The notes: generated by a model not told the origin, from the letters alone. 64,000 nucleotides of DNA from Archivesica marissinica (GCA_014843695.1 CM026402.1:14613374-14677373), one strand, 5' to 3'; positions 1 to 12,869 are shown, numbered from the stretch's first letter. A program made the numbers and translations.

Positions 1-988
1 TAAATGCAGATAAAAACCCATCTCCCCCATCATGTAATAGAATCGACCGACCTCACAGACGAACCCAACAATATTAAACAAATTTAAAATAGTTCCATAT
101 ACTTTTGTTATATTTGTTTATTTATAATAGTCCGTTAAGTTTAGGAACATCAATCCATGGGGTGAAAGGTTAGTGAGTTGTTATTGGGAAAATATGTTTG
201 GTGTTGGGCGTTGTTGGCAAAAAAAATCACTACACAGTAATTGTATACATGTATGTACAATTAAAAAAATAGCACCATTTTACGGCGAACAGAAAAGACC
301 GATGTTTTGCAGCCTGTGATATAATGTTAGCAACGTTATATGTCTAATAATAATAACAAGTAAGTAATATCGTTTTGATTTAGAAATATTTCTTTATGAT
401 ACTGGAAGATAGATGTAGTCTGTTTGGTGTAATTATTAGAACCTGTTTTTCAATGTTGACCTACTTTCCAGAAATCATAGCATTCACTTAATTCAGTTAC
501 ATTGATCTGCTTTGTACGTAAAATCTTTTTCTCGACCAGTCAATCAGATCCCGATATATATTTGTCAGTTATCAGAGATAAACCCATTTATCTTGAAGGT
601 CGCAACATATAAATATTGCAACAAGTGCGACTATATTAGTTTCCACCAGGTCCTGTTACATAACGGCATTAACAATTTATTGCGTATTATTTATCATAGA
701 CTTGAACTGTGGTGGGTGGGGTATTTTGTTAAAACATATTAAAATTGTGTTCCCGTGATACATCATTACATTCCGGTATCAGTATGTTAATATACTATTA
801 AAAGTATTATTATGTTGTGTTTGTGTATTTATATTTATGTGTTTTTGCATTGTTTAATGCATTTAATGAGTTTGGGTATGTTGGGATCTTTTAAAAACTT
901 TACAATTATGTACACCTGACCTGTGTCCTGGATTTCCCATTGAATTATTGAAGAAAAATGGGTGGCGTCCTTGTAGTAATATTTAGAC
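1..988. other. Non-coding stretch, nothing recognised
   Basis: AT-rich DNA without a convincing gene. The longest open frame (512-742, plus) has no recognisable domain and no splice or promoter context, so I treat it as chance. Confidence 0.5.
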
Positions 989-1143
989 TTGAAAAATGTG
1001 ACCTTTTACTATCCAGGCACAGGCACAAGACACACTTTTTTTGCCCTATGGTCATATAGTAAGTAACATTAATATATGACCATAGGCCAAACAATGTTTT
1101 TTGTGTCTTGTGCCTGTGTATCACTAATCCAGGCATTTTTCAA
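989..1143. mobile_element. Foldback (palindromic) MITE-like element
   Basis: The two halves are imperfect inverted copies around a short centre near 1070. The outer ends are TTGAAAAATG at 989-998 and its complement at 1134-1143. Inner arms carry CAGGCACAAGACACA and its complement, and CCTATGGTCATAT opposite ATATGACCATAGG. This is the structure of a small foldback or MITE element. No target-site duplication was convincing, and the superfamily is unknown. Confidence 0.6.
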
Positions 1144-1234
1144 ATTCTAAATGCTAAACCTCAATTATATATTTTATGTAGAGATCTTATATATATATTG
1201 TATAATTATATATCAGTTACATATATAGGACTAG

Positions 1235-1432
1235 CGTCCTTGGTCCATTGGTAGAGCGTCGGATTTGGTATGGAACTGTCCCGGGTTGTATGATCGGTCA
1301 AGTCACATATGTAGTGTCATTGTTGCAAGGCACCTAACACACATTGCTTAGTATTTGTCGGCTAACCCTGCCCATGAAAACATGGCTAGGTCCGTGCAAG
1401 GGGTTTGATATTAATGGAACATACATACATAC
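1235..1432 (+). mobile_element. tRNA-derived SINE, family B
   Basis: The element starts with a tRNA-like head (A-box-like TGGTAGAGCGTC and a damaged B-box). It continues into a body ending in a motif for ATGGAACATAC followed by a CATA-type simple tail. The same body occurs at 17957-18170 (minus) and 21335-21480 (plus), which shows that it is a dispersed family. The head is part of the SINE and not a functional tRNA gene. Confidence 0.75.
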
Positions 1433-1437
1433 AAATA

Positions 1438-1537
1438 AGTAAAATGGTGCAGGGATTGAACCCACGACCACCAGCTTGCAAGTTGGCTCTCCTAAGTTGG
1501 CATGTGCAGTCTGATTGCCGAATCGCTACACTTCTCC
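1438..1537 (-). mobile_element. tRNA(Ala)-like SINE head or tRNA fossil
   Basis: On the minus strand a tRNA-like stretch contains a TGC anticodon-like loop and the B-box-like GTGGGTTCAATCCCTGCACC. The acceptor stem does not pair, so this is a SINE head or tRNA pseudogene. It abuts the 3' tail of the family-B SINE in opposite orientation. Confidence 0.45.
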
Positions 1538-1539
1538 CT

Positions 1540-3150
1540 CCTGTTCTTTGTAAATGTACAGACAAGTATGAGGTGCTGAGAATTACTCGCAAAATAAAGC
1601 TACTCATTGTCCTTTACACCATCAACAACACTAAAGATAACCGATGCCGCTACATTGTAAATACCCCTGGCAAGGCAAACGTTTCTTTCCTATGTTTTAA
1701 GCAGAAAATGTCAGTCACACGCTATATCTGCAATGACTTAGAACTAATTATACAACAACACCAATGTTTATTTAGCAAATCCACATAATATATGCCTTTG
1801 ACAACAAGGAGTGTAGCAAACATGTTTAACTCACTGAAAACCTGTGTTCTGGGGGCTTGAACACATGGCTGCTGTCTTGCAAGCCTTCCACACTTCCAAC
1901 TGGATTAACCAATTAACTGGGCAGTCTGAAGAACCGACACCAACTAAAGTAATTGCAATGTCATAATAATCACTGATAAGATTAGACAGTTTAGCATTTC
2001 ATAACTGTCGATTTATATGCAAAACACACCTTTTATTCTACTAGGTTGACATCACAATGTCGAGGAAGTGGAAACACAGCGTGGTAGACTCGGTTCCAGA
2101 CAACATGCTACATTGCCTCTGTCGCTAACACAATTATGATACAAAGATGATGATGCAGTGCAATTTATCAATTTGTAATGGATGGGTTCCACCTTGGTTG
2201 TGTTGACTTAGACGAGGGAGCGGCTGGGAACATGTCAAGCCGGAACTGTCCACCAGACTGTATAGATGTGATGACTGAAAACCCATCATTATCAAAAAAG
2301 CGTAAATTACTGTGCAGACTAGTAATAATTATATCTGCATTTAACTCAGCTCAATAATTTTAGCAGTCAACAATTTATTAATGTGTTTTTCTTGTTTGTA
2401 GTTTAGGGGGGTATTCAGGAAATAGTCATGTGATTTTCATTAGTATTGTGTCATTATTAATCTACACTACTGAAGCACCTCGTCGAAAATTATATTTTTT
2501 GATGAATAAACCTGCGTCTTTTGAGTGAAATCTGGCTGGATGCGGCAAACGTTTTGTGAAATTATTATATAACATACATATATATATACATGCATTTTTT
2601 TTTTAATTGTGATTTATTTGAAGAACACTTATTATATATATAAAGACTCTGGATAGGCGCTATAATTGGAACAGATTTCTTTACAATTGTTGACTTTATT
2701 GATCAGTGCGAAATCTGACGTCCTACTGAATAGAATCCCTGAACTACCATTTATAAATTAGTACCTCCAAACACTTCATATCCCAGTGTTACTATTCCTG
2801 AATACTCCCAAAAAGTATATACATCTTTAAGTTGTTTCTTCTGTTTTATCTGTGTTTTCTTTGCTCAACATGCTATCAGTTTCCAAATGGAAAATTCAAT
2901 TTCTCAGCAAGACAAACTAATAATAATTTGTTTTTCAATGAGTAAATATTAAAAAAGGGTGACAACACTTTCAACTGGGCGTGGTTTTCATCGACATATG
3001 TATTACCCTGCTCCTGTTAAAACAACTCACTGGTGTACATGTTTTATTATTTTTAGGACATTCCAACCTAGGATGTTAAGTTACAGATTCAAGCTCAATG
3101 GCATTCCTTGGATTTCATCATGGTGTAAGTATTTGCCAAAACAATCCACA
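1540..3150. other. Non-coding stretch, nothing firm
   Basis: Mostly AT-rich DNA. A degenerate tRNA-like B-box lies near 1850-1900. A 57-codon open frame starts at 2178 on the plus strand and has a basic cluster (KKRK), but no flanking exon or family match was found. No gene is claimed. Confidence 0.4.
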
Positions 3151-3151
3151 T

Positions 3152-3517
3152 TTAGTTTATACAAATTTAGTTTAACTTGATTGCGAAACAAGTTCCTACA
3201 ACTTATATTAACCCTTTCCCCCATAGAAGCACCTCTTGCTGCCATTACCAATACGACATACATTGACAATGTAGTAGCCAAACCAATGTTCATAATGCAA
3301 GCCACAATCTCATGTTTTCCCAGTAATATCTATAGAGTTGGGATAGATATGGTGACTACTTATCCACTGCACTATAATTAAATGGCTGTCGTTTGTATGG
3401 AGATATAATAGTATACTAACCTAAATCTCTATGAAGGAAAGGGTTAATCCATCGCCACAAGGCAGATAAGACAATACTTATGTGAAATTTAAGTGCATTG
3501 CCTTGCAATTGTAACTG
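3152..3517 (-). mobile_element. SINE family A, interrupted by a MITE
   Basis: The 3' end of the family-A SINE (the part containing TTGCGAAACAAG on the plus strand) lies at 3152-3211. The body resumes at 3444 with CCATCGCCAC and continues to about 3517. The two halves are split by the TTAA-flanked MITE at 3212-3443. Against the intact copy at 44152-44376, about 30 bp of SINE is also missing, consistent with deletion between two short AATC repeats. The SINE is therefore older than the MITE insertion. Confidence 0.7.
3212..3443. mobile_element. piggyBac-like MITE, family 1 (TTAA target site)
   Basis: This 232-bp element is flanked on both sides by TTAA (3208-3211 and 3444-3447). It has terminal inverted repeats starting CCCTTTCC. 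TTAA duplication plus CCC-starting termini are hallmarks of piggyBac-type elements. A near-identical copy in reverse orientation is at 21066-21296. It has no coding capacity, so it is non-autonomous. Confidence 0.75.
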
Positions 3518-6500
3518 CGAATTCCACTTCTACATTCTCTGTAATTTTATTTTCATTATTTAATACCCTTTGTTAGTAGCATCTCTGTATATTTAACACG
3601 CATTACTTAATGGTCTCCGTCTGCCCGTCACAAATGTGTGTCCTCTCAAATCTCTTGAACCGCTGGAGGAATCCTATAATCACTTGACATGTATGTTGCT
3701 CGAGATGATGTGCAGAGCATATGTTTCAGGCATGTCGGGTAATGTTGATACATGTATGTGTGACAAATAGGGCTGCCACCTGTACAGATTTTTGTAAACG
3801 TGTACACGATCCTTTGGCCACGGCATGACATCATTTACACTTTGTTTATTCTCCATGATTATTTCCTGCCCCCAGTATTTCCCGGCCAACCCTGACATGT
3901 ACTAGGTCTCAGAAAATTCAGTGAAACGGTCGATGTTATGATTTTATTACGTCACTAGGCTTCATTATACGATGTCATCAATTAAGATAGTGTAAACGGT
4001 TACTCAATTAGTACACTTGTATTGCTATTACACGACACGGCTCCGTTTACACGTGTAACCGTGAACACCCTAGTGAGAAATACTCCTCATGTCAGACACA
4101 TCAGATTTTGTATGCATTTTAATCATTTGTCTGACCAGTGTCAAACTATTAATATCACAATATCATGGCCTGTAATTGGTGCCTATGGTTTCTATGGTGC
4201 CAAAACAGTTTGTAGTGAAAATCAGATTACATATGTTGATGATAATATGAAGAAATTGTCATTAATATGCAACGGATCGACATAACATTTAGTTTCAGTC
4301 CTTGTATATACAAACCTGCCATAATTGAATTGTGCCAATGTCTCAGATTTTTGAAATCACAAAAGTTAGTATGCGAGGAAGATAATTCGAATTCACAAAT
4401 GGAGCGACAAACAATAAACCTGAAGTTCCTGCCGTTGTCACCACTTTCGAATAAGCACTGTTGCATAAAAGTATGTAGATTCAAACATAAATATAGTACG
4501 TCCAGGATTATAAAACTATTTTCAAATTCTGTACCATAGTGTTAGGTTGATACCCAGAATCAGCCAATCAAAAATGCTTGATATTCATCTTGAGAGTTGA
4601 GAATGTTTTATCATTTTGGAACATGTCGTAGCATTTACAATTGTATATGATGGGGAGGAGAGTTGGGGGGTTACAATTGACTGATCAGTGATGTGGTATG
4701 GTCCACAAGGTAATGATCATCCTGAAAGGTAACGGCCCCACACTCGACCATGGTGTGGGATAGGTCATGGTGATTGTAGCAATTACGAAATAGTCGTCTC
4801 CATGTTTGGCTGAAGTTTATCACAACTTTGTGATTTATTGACAACTTGTTCTCACAATTGATACCATGTTCTTTGCCAGTATTGTCTGCCGTTTTTTCTT
4901 AATCGCTTCTCAAAACTTATACTTGATTCCACGAAACTGCCAATTGCCATTCAATATGTCTACCATTTTAAATTCATTTACTATTTCTATTATAATTCCC
5001 ATAATTTTTGATGATTTTAAGATTTCCAATATGGTGGAATATTTTTGCAAGTACCAGGAACATGTAGATAGGATCCTGGAAATACACATGAAGTCTAGCA
5101 TTCAACAAACTCAGAGATTGGTCCACATTATAGATTTGTCCGATCAGATCATGTTTCCAAGACCCACGTTATTGTAGTGCACACATGTACTCGCAGTAAA
5201 GCCACTAACAATTATAATACCAAAACTTATATTTTTGTTCCTGCATTCATTTTTGAATTCCAGTGATTTTGACACTAATGCCAGCAAGCCAATGTCAATT
5301 ACAGCAATCTACAGCTGGTGAGCCTGTATATACAATAACAAGAATTTATATATTGTCTTTTACAGGAATACATATTTGCTGCAGATGGTCACATATGTTC
5401 GGTTGTACTGTATCGTTCCGTATGTGAACAGTCAAATGTGTCATAGTGGTTGTCTGTGATAGACATAGCAAAATAATAAGATGATCATTGTACCATTTAT
5501 TGTGATTTATGGAAAACACTCAATACAGTGTCTTGAATGTGTTGGAATATTAGTGAAATACATGTCACGATAGAGAGCAATATCATATTTATTTACTGTA
5601 GGCAGCCGCTATGCAGGTCAATTTGGTTTAACATTTAAACATACATTCTTGAACACAGTAGTTGAAGTTATACTTCTCTGTAATTTTTCAAATTTCTAAC
5701 TGTATGAATAGTGAGAATAAGTTAGGAATAAGTGACTTCTTCCCAAGATTTCAGCCAAGCTTAATCACTGACTGCCTGACCCAAACAGCCATCAATTAAT
5801 TACATATTTAAATTATGGAGAAATATTTCCCAACCACTTGACTTGTTTACTCCTACAGATTGGCGGTAGTTTCTATGGAAGACAAGTGGAAATTATGTTC
5901 AAAATAGCTTATCCATTTTCGATCATTAGTTTATTTCCGTTAATAACCTTTTTCGATGTTTAAAGCGGACATCACAATATAGCATCCCCTCATGTAGTTT
6001 ATAGATGCGTAAATCTTGAAAAACTTTAGCAAGTGTTGAAGAAACTACATACAATGCATATGGTTACCGCTCGTCCGACATCGTCACAGTGAACATGTTC
6101 AAGCGTCTTCTCCTCAGCAACCATAGGGTCTATAGTCACCATTTATGATTTAGTATTTACTTGTCATCATGGTACAAATTCTTCCATCTCAAAATATTAC
6201 AAATTCTTCGGAAAATCTACCACCAACATTTAGTAAGATTGATCAATGTATGATAATCATAGTTGTTGCATGACACCTTTGTGTGAACAATGGAGTCAGG
6301 TGAGCGATATAGGGCCATCGTGGTCCACTTTATTGTTAATAAACTAAAACATCATAAATATTTGCTCAAGTTGTTGTATTTAGACTACATAAATAATGTT
6401 CATCAATGTTTTATGATTTGCATCTTTTTGAATATCTGTGTAGAAACATTGCTGTCATATACTATGATGATATTTGTAGTATCTTACTTGCATTAAACAT

Positions 6501-6678
6501 GTTTATTTCTTAATATTGTTATTAAGTGATTCCCTGACACAAATCCCCAACCCAGGTCACAGATGATAACACAACTGTTGACTATAGAAATTCCTTGTTT
6601 TTTTCCACCAGACTGTAGGCCTACATGTATTTATAAACAAGGACAAAATGACTTGGTAGCAACATTTTGTCAATATAT
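3518..6678. other. Long non-coding stretch
   Basis: No gene, array or clear transposon was recognised over about 3.1 kb. Open frames at 4022-4285, 4267-4539 and 4866-5177 have no recognisable domain, overlap frames on the other strand and lack splice or promoter context. A short hairpin (CCCACAC...GTGTGGG) lies near 4737. Confidence 0.45.
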
Positions 6679-8205
6679 ATATACCGAGTCAAAAAAGAAA
6701 CGATACCTGGTGTTTATGTGTCTATAATTTCAACATTTATTAAGAAAATTCTTTGAAAATTCATAAGATGATAGTCCAACATGTTTGAAAGAGGAGCACA
6801 TAAAGCATAATGAGCCTCTGAAACTGTCTGCTGCGTGATGACGTAATTCGTCGGACAGGGGTCTAATGGAGTTTTCACACAGACGTCAATACCGAGTATG
6901 GGTACCATTTGCGTCTCTCACTGCAATGCACCGCCGTCGCATCGAACGGAAGAGTGTCTGAATCTCTTGCTGGTCAATATTTGTCCACTCCTGACTCAAA
7001 ACATCCCTCAGTTGGTTTAACGTTACCGTCTGACGCGGCGGTCTAACGTATCCCACAAATGTTCTATGGGTGACAAAGCAGGCCACGGCAGGGTTTCAAT
7101 ATTGTTCTGCTCCAATAATGTGGTGGAAATCCGAGCAGTATGACCCTCTGACGCCTGTTGGAATCAGTGTGACGTTCTGTTGAGTTAAAGAACGCAACAA
7201 CATACTGGCGCCAAGGATCTCACATCAAGTACCGCTGGGGCGTTTAGGTTCTCCGTCCACCATATAACAGTTTCAGTGCGACTGACGAAGGTGTACGCCC
7301 CACGCCATAACGCTTCCGCCCCGATAAAGATCGACCTGAGAAAAATACGTCGGCGTAATCGTCTCAGTGCGTCTGCCGATATACCCGGTCTCTGCCATCA
7401 CGCATCCGAAGCAAACAGAACGCGATTAATCGCCTTAACACCCATCACCGAATTCCACTGAACCGAGTCCAGCGGAGCACGTTCGTCGGTCCATTCCCGC
7501 CGTAGGTCACGGTGACGTCGTGTCAGAATGGGTCCAACGTATGGCCGATAGGCACGAATGCCACGTTCACCGAGCCGGTTCCTGACTGTTTGTGCACTGA
7601 TGCGATTGTTGGTCATCCCAGGAGTAACGGCAGCTGTGTGCATATAGGGAGGAACCAGTCATGTAAATGTGATGTCCCAATGCGACGGTCCTGTTCACGC
7701 GTCGTCACACGTGGTCGACAAGATCTTGGACGGTCGTCCACCGATCCATGTGTTCGATAACGTCGAAGTAGACGTGTTATCGTGATCCGCATAACCCCGA
7801 GTCGATTTGCGACGTCACGCTGACGTAAACCGCCGTCAATCATGCCAATGGCACGCATTGTCTGATTGCGGTTTAGCCTAGGCATTTCGTTAGAGGTAAC
7901 AATGGGTATGTAAGGTGTTTTCCTCGTGATAATGCAACTACCCGTTCAATAAACTGTTTCCGATTTGTCATGTGTAGGATGTCCTGTCTTTGTTGAGGAA
8001 GCACGTCCGCAAATCAGGAAAACATCGTGCCGTTCCAGGATTTATCCGGGTGCTCTTATTCTTTCTACCGTGTTTATGGCTTGGCTGAGTTGTGCAATAA
8101 GATACCCGGTACTGATACGTAATAATATATTAAACCTTTCTATGGTTTTATCCGTTTTACGTCATTTTTAGTTTGGTATCGTTTCTTTTTTGACTCAGTA
8201 TATAT
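6679..8205 (-). mobile_element. Tc1/mariner-like DNA transposon, inactive
   Basis: The element is about 1.5 kb and is bounded by terminal inverted repeats of about 28 bp. The left end reads TATACCGAGTCAAAAAAGAA at 6679, and the right end is its complement at about 8175-8202, with one mismatch in 28. It is flanked by TA-rich sequence, as expected for TA target sites. It carries a broken minus-strand transposase and is clearly more GC/CpG-rich than its surroundings. The near-identical ends suggest a fairly recent insertion despite the broken coding region. Confidence 0.85.
6886..7885 (-). pseudogene. Tc1-like transposase pseudogene
   Basis: Read on the minus strand, the segment starting at 7885 (MPRLNRNQTMRAIGMIDGG) has the N-terminal helix-turn-helix of Tc1 transposases, which binds the terminal repeats, followed by the linker RPRVTTREQDR. 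After a frame change near 7640 come LTRRHRDLRREW and VLFASDA, where the family's first catalytic-core region lies. After further stops and frame changes, a fragment with PIEHLWD (the final acidic residue of the DDE triad) and the C-terminal block SMRRRCIAVRDANG (6886-7086) follow. Several frameshifts and stops break the chain and part of the Pro-rich catalytic loop is missing, so no active enzyme can be made. Confidence 0.85.
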
Positions 8206-8538
8206 GTTTTTATATCTTAATGTATTTTACCTAACCACTGCTTCCTAATTTTTAATTTCCATTAACTGCTACTTTCTTTTCTAACCTTTTCACCCCTATT
8301 TACAGGTCGAATATACAAATGTAGGTTTCCCCTACCACCCTTCACCACTTATGCAAGTGATCTAGCATATTGAATATACATTAAGATTTAAAGGCATTCT
8401 TTAGCTAAATTGGTTTATATGCATGTAGTCAGTGCAACAACCCTTTTCTAAAACACTGTCGACATGTTTGCTATATTGTCGTTTCTTGTGCTTAACAGTA
8501 ATCCATGCATAGTTATTCTTAGTATAAATAGTGTGTGT

Positions 8539-8818
8539 TTTACGTTTATTTATCGTCGTTACCAGTTGCCCATATGAGCGACGCCTCCTGAAGAGATTAG
8601 TAATTTTAGATTTTGGAGGATAGTGCAATGATACAGACAGAGACCCATTCCAGAGTCTCCTCTGGTTCTTTTACGTGCACATTGTAAAGCACCGACACGA
8701 GACCTCGGTTTAACGTCCCATCTGAAAGACTGTTAATTTTATTATGGTCAGACGGGGGATCGAACCTGTGATCCCTGGATTACCAGTCGAGCGTGTTACC
8801 ACTGGACTACAGATCCAC
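8539..8818 (-). mobile_element. tRNA-derived SINE, family C
   Basis: This is the reverse complement of the complete copy at 55057-55336. The tRNA(Thr)-like head with the B-box lies near 8757-8815. The body includes the complement of ACGTAAAAGAACCAGAGGAG, and the 3' tail has the hairpin CGTCGCT...AGCGACG near 8553-8586. Immediately beyond the head (8845-8925) is a more degenerate stretch with the same 'CATCTGAAAG' body motif, which may be an older copy. Confidence 0.8.
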
Positions 8819-8996
8819 CTAAATGGTGTCCACACGTTGGTTGTTTTATATGCCTGTAGTATAGCAACGAGACGAGTCTCTCGTTTATAGTACCATCTGA
8901 AAGATTTGATATTGAGAGGGACAGGCTCATCACTTTTAGATGATGTTTATTTGAAACAATTTAGAAAACTTAGTCGCCCAAATGCAATGGCGATTT

Positions 8997-11557
8997 TTAA
9001 ATATGGGGGTTGAGATGTCTTGCTAATATATACCTCCATTCTCTAACCCCTACATTGTTATTATAGCAGATGAGTATTGCTATGGCAACAATTGTTGTCA
9101 TAGCTTTTCTTGTTAGGTATGATTTACGGGCAGATCCATATACGATAGAGCCATAATCTAACTTTGATCTGATTAATGTTCTGTAAAGATTTAGAAGTGT
9201 TGTTTTATCACCCCCCCCCCAATCTGTATTTGAGATTATTTCGAGGATATTTAGTGCCTTTATACATTTTAACTTTAACAATTTAATATGAGAGATAACA
9301 TTTAGTTGTTTATCAAATGTAATACCTAAAAATTTGGCCTCTTTTACAACTGGAATTTGTGTACCATATAATTTTAAAAATGGGTCATGATGTAAATTAC
9401 GTTGTTGACAGAAATGTACACATTGAGTTTTTGTTTTCGAGAATTTGAAACCATTTTCTGATGCCCATTTTTCTATGCGATCTAAGTTATCTTGAAGTTT
9501 CTTTTCTATAGTTTCCATATATTTAGATCTGAAAACCATAAGAAAGTCATCTACATAATTATAATGAGCAATTTATATCTTTTTCTAAACACTTCTGTTA
9601 TGTTGTTAATTTTTATATTAAAAAGGGTAGGTGATAAGATGCTTCCTTATGGAACACCTTGTTCTTGGTCGTAGACCTCGGATAATGTTGTACCTAATCT
9701 GACCTTGAACAATCTGTTTGATAAAAAGTTATGTATAAATTTTGTTATAATAAATTATGTCCTTTTAAACCAATATAATATATATCTTTCATAATCCCGT
9801 ATTTCCATGTCGTATCATAAGCTTTTTCCAAGTCAAAGATAACAGCAACTGCGTGTTGTTTTCTAATAAAACCATTTCGTACAAATGACTCTAATCTAAT
9901 TAATTGATCATTTGTGCTTCTGTTTTTCCTGAAACCGGTTTGATAGCTGGAAATCAAATTGTTTGTCTCCAGATACCAAACTAGCCTTTTATTTACCATC
10001 CTCTCCATAGTTTTACAAACACAACTTGTTAGAGTAATAGGCCAATAGTTTGTTTGGTTTATTGGGTCCTTATTTGGCTTAGGTATAGGAATTGTTGTGG
10101 CTTCAGACCAATGCTTTGGAAAATATTCATTTTTCCATATAGAGTTCAAAATATCTAAAAGTGTATTGAGCGATACATTTGACAGATGTTTAAGAATTTG
10201 GTAATGTATTTCATCCGGGCCAACAGCAGAGTCATGAGAACTTTTTAAAGAATCTTCAAGTTTGGATATTGTGAAAGGAAAATTATATTTTTCGTTGTTA
10301 TCAGATCAGAGTTAAAATTTAGTACTTCTTTTTCTTTTTTAGTTTTATGTTGTTGAAAATTTTCATTATAGTTTGTTGAGGACGAGTTTTTTCCAAAAGT
10401 TTCACCTATTGCATCTGCAATTTCCTTTTTGGTTTCGTAGTTTTTATTATTGTGTTTTATGTGATGAAATTTTGGACTCTTGCTGTTTCCATTTATTTTT
10501 CTTAACATATCCCATATCTTCTTCATGGGTGTTCGTGAATTTATTTTTGATATATAATTTTGCCATGATGTTCGTTTAGCCACTTTAATTGTTCGTCGGC
10601 CTTTTGCCCGAAAAACTTTTGTTATGTTTAGATTCTCTTTTGTTGGCGCTACATTGAATTTTCTCAAACTATTCTTTCGCTTTTTGATCGCTTCTTTACA
10701 TTCCTCATTAAACCAGGGCCTATTTTTCTTTGGACGTTTCGAAGACTTTGATATACATTCATTAGAGATATTTATTAACATTTCTGAGAAACTCCTGACT
10801 TCTTCATTTTTGAAATTTTCGAAAATCAATCGTTCCTCACATAGTACATTAAATTTTTCCCAATTTGCAGTTTTATAATTCCATCGAGGTAATATATCAG
10901 TTTCCTTCAACTCTTTAATTATTATTGGAAAATGGTCACTACCATGAAGATCGTCACATACCGACCATTCAGTCGAGATATAAAGTTGGGTGACAAAAAG
11001 ATAAATCAATAGCTGAATATGTTCCAACGGCAGGATGTAAATATGTAGGTTGTTTGTTGTTTAATAGACACAAGTCATTTTCGGTAATAAATTCTTCTAT
11101 AATTTTTACTTTTTTATTTTGGTCTAAACAACCCAAAGTTGACTGTGGCCATTAAAATCGCCAAACAACATGAAAGGGCGCGGTAATTGTAATAGTAGAT
11201 TTTCCAAGTCATTTTGAGTCACTGCAAAATTTGGAGGAATGTAAATAGAACAAATGGAAATAGTCTTTGTCAATGAAGCTTTGACTGCTATTGCTTGCAA
11301 GTTTGTATCACTGTGTGTGGAACATCTGACTTTACCAAAATGGTACTTCCACCAGACGCCTTCTGGCAATCTTTGTTAATGTAGTTATAAGACGTATAGT
11401 TTCTAAAATTTAAATCGTCAGATTGACCTAATTTTGTTTCCTGTAAACATAGTATTTGTGGAGTTAATAAGGATAAAAGTATAAGTATCTCATTGTAGTT
11501 AGATTTAACTCCTCGACAGTTCCATTGTAATTTTGTGTTGTGATTCTTCTTGTCCAT
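8997..11557 (-). pseudogene. LINE ORF2 pseudogene (endonuclease + reverse transcriptase)
   Basis: The endonuclease begins at 11557: LQWNCRG is the DNA-contact/catalytic start, and LQETK holds the catalytic Glu. In shifted frames follow GDFNGH (catalytic Asp/Asn) and GSDHFPI (catalytic His) near 10935. The RT fingers and palm are at 10149-9745, with ITLTSCVCKTMERMVNKRL, GFRKNRSTNDQL and FDLEKAYDTTW (first catalytic Asp). The active-site YVDD lies at about 9544-9570, and FLGITFD with KLDYGS follows to about 9113. At least four frameshifts interrupt the frame; the RT C-terminus is absent. The motif order and jockey-like wording are seen directly. Clade assignment is from family knowledge, and a related clade such as Nimb is possible. 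Confidence 0.85.
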
Positions 11558-11675
11558 TATATTAAGATATTTGAGAGGTTATGATAAATAGGTATAAATT
11601 GATATTTAGTTTTTTCTCGACGAATGAGAAACCTGAGGGCCAACCTCGGTTTCCATTTCATCGAGATTTGAAAAT

Positions 11676-12869
11676 TTATTTTGCTAACTTTATGGGGTCA
11701 TCTGATCCTTTCCTTGTTCTGTTTGATGATGTTTGTTTCTTTTTATCTTTGACATTTGGCGATTTTCCCGTCTTTGAGTGCTGTGAACGAGAGTTTGATG
11801 GCGTTCTAGAGGCTGATTTTGAGCGAGATGCTTGACTCGATTTTGAGTTACTTTGTGTATGTGTTTTGGTTGGCGATTTTGAAATGGTTGCCGTTTTAAT
11901 TTTTGAACTTTCTGTAATTTCTGAATCTTTCTCATTATATTGTGTTGCAACTGTTTTTGTTTCGACTCTAGCTGAAAGTACTTTAACATACGAGGTATCT
12001 GGTTTTGTTTCATAGTTTTTTGGCTTCAGTATAAGTTAACTTTTTTGTTATTTTTATTCTCAAAATTTCATTTTCTTTCTTCCATACTTCGCACTCATTT
12101 GATGTTGATAGATGATTTTTTCCGCAGTTTACACATTTTGTAGTGTTACATTCATGAGCAAAGTGATTTGGGTCATCAGAACCGCATTGTGGGCATATTG
12201 AGTTTAGTATGACGTTACAATTACTTTCATGATGCCCGAACTTCTGACAGTTAAAACACCACAGAGGATTTGGTATGTATATATCAACTGGGATTATCCG
12301 GTAGAAAACTTTCAGTGATGTTGGCGGAGTATCTAAATTAAACGTAAGCAGTAGTGTATTTGTCTCAATTTTTGTTTCTCCTTTTTTAATCGTGAAACGT
12401 TTCACGTTAATGACGCCCCTTGTCCTTTCAAATAATCTAGTATTTCATGTTCGTTTTCTCCCTTGAGATCTGGGGCTCTGATGATACCCTTAGATGAATT
12501 TAATGTTCTGTGTTCTGTAACAGTGACCGAGATGTTGAAAAATGTTTTTGTTTCCAATAAATTTTCTGATTGAGATTTTTTGTTTGTTTGTTTGTTTCTA
12601 CTATTTCTCAATTTGTTTACTAATTTTGGCGTTCCAATTATGGATTCAATTTGTTTTTCTATGATGAAAGGCGAAAGATATGTAATTGGTATATCTTCAT
12701 TTTTTGATTCGATGATGAGAAATTTAGTAAAGTTGTTCGTTTTGAATATGTTTGTGTCCGTTTCTTCGTCCGAGTTTGATCTAAGCCGTTTGTTTGTGTT
12801 TTGTGAGTGAGCCATGTTTAAGGTTAGTTTGTTTCGATAGTCATGTGCTTCACCCTCCACGGAGCCCAA
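11676..12869 (-). pseudogene. LINE ORF1 (gag-like, zinc-knuckle) pseudogene
   Basis: This is the nucleic-acid-binding protein of the LINE. The minus-strand start at 12869-12402 gives a basic N-terminal region. A frame change at about 12402 leads to 12405-12010, which has three Cys/His clusters: CFNCQKFGHHESNC, CPQCGSDDPNHFAHEC and CVNCGKNHLSTSNEC. These are retroelement zinc knuckles. A second frame change in an A-rich run at about 12020 leads to a Ser/Lys-rich tail that stops at 11676. Two frameshifts make it non-functional. The role (RNA packaging and chaperoning) is from family knowledge. Confidence 0.8.

Noticed and set aside
2178..2348. A 57-codon frame starting MDGFHLGCVDLDEG with KKRK
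   Set aside because: No flanking splice signals that fit, no second exon, no family; length is within chance for AT-rich DNA.
7276..7760. Plus-strand open frames inside the Tc1-like element
   Set aside because: Shadows of the minus-strand transposase pseudogene.
10373..10878. Plus-strand frames rich in Phe
   Set aside because: Antisense of the Lys-rich LINE ORF2.
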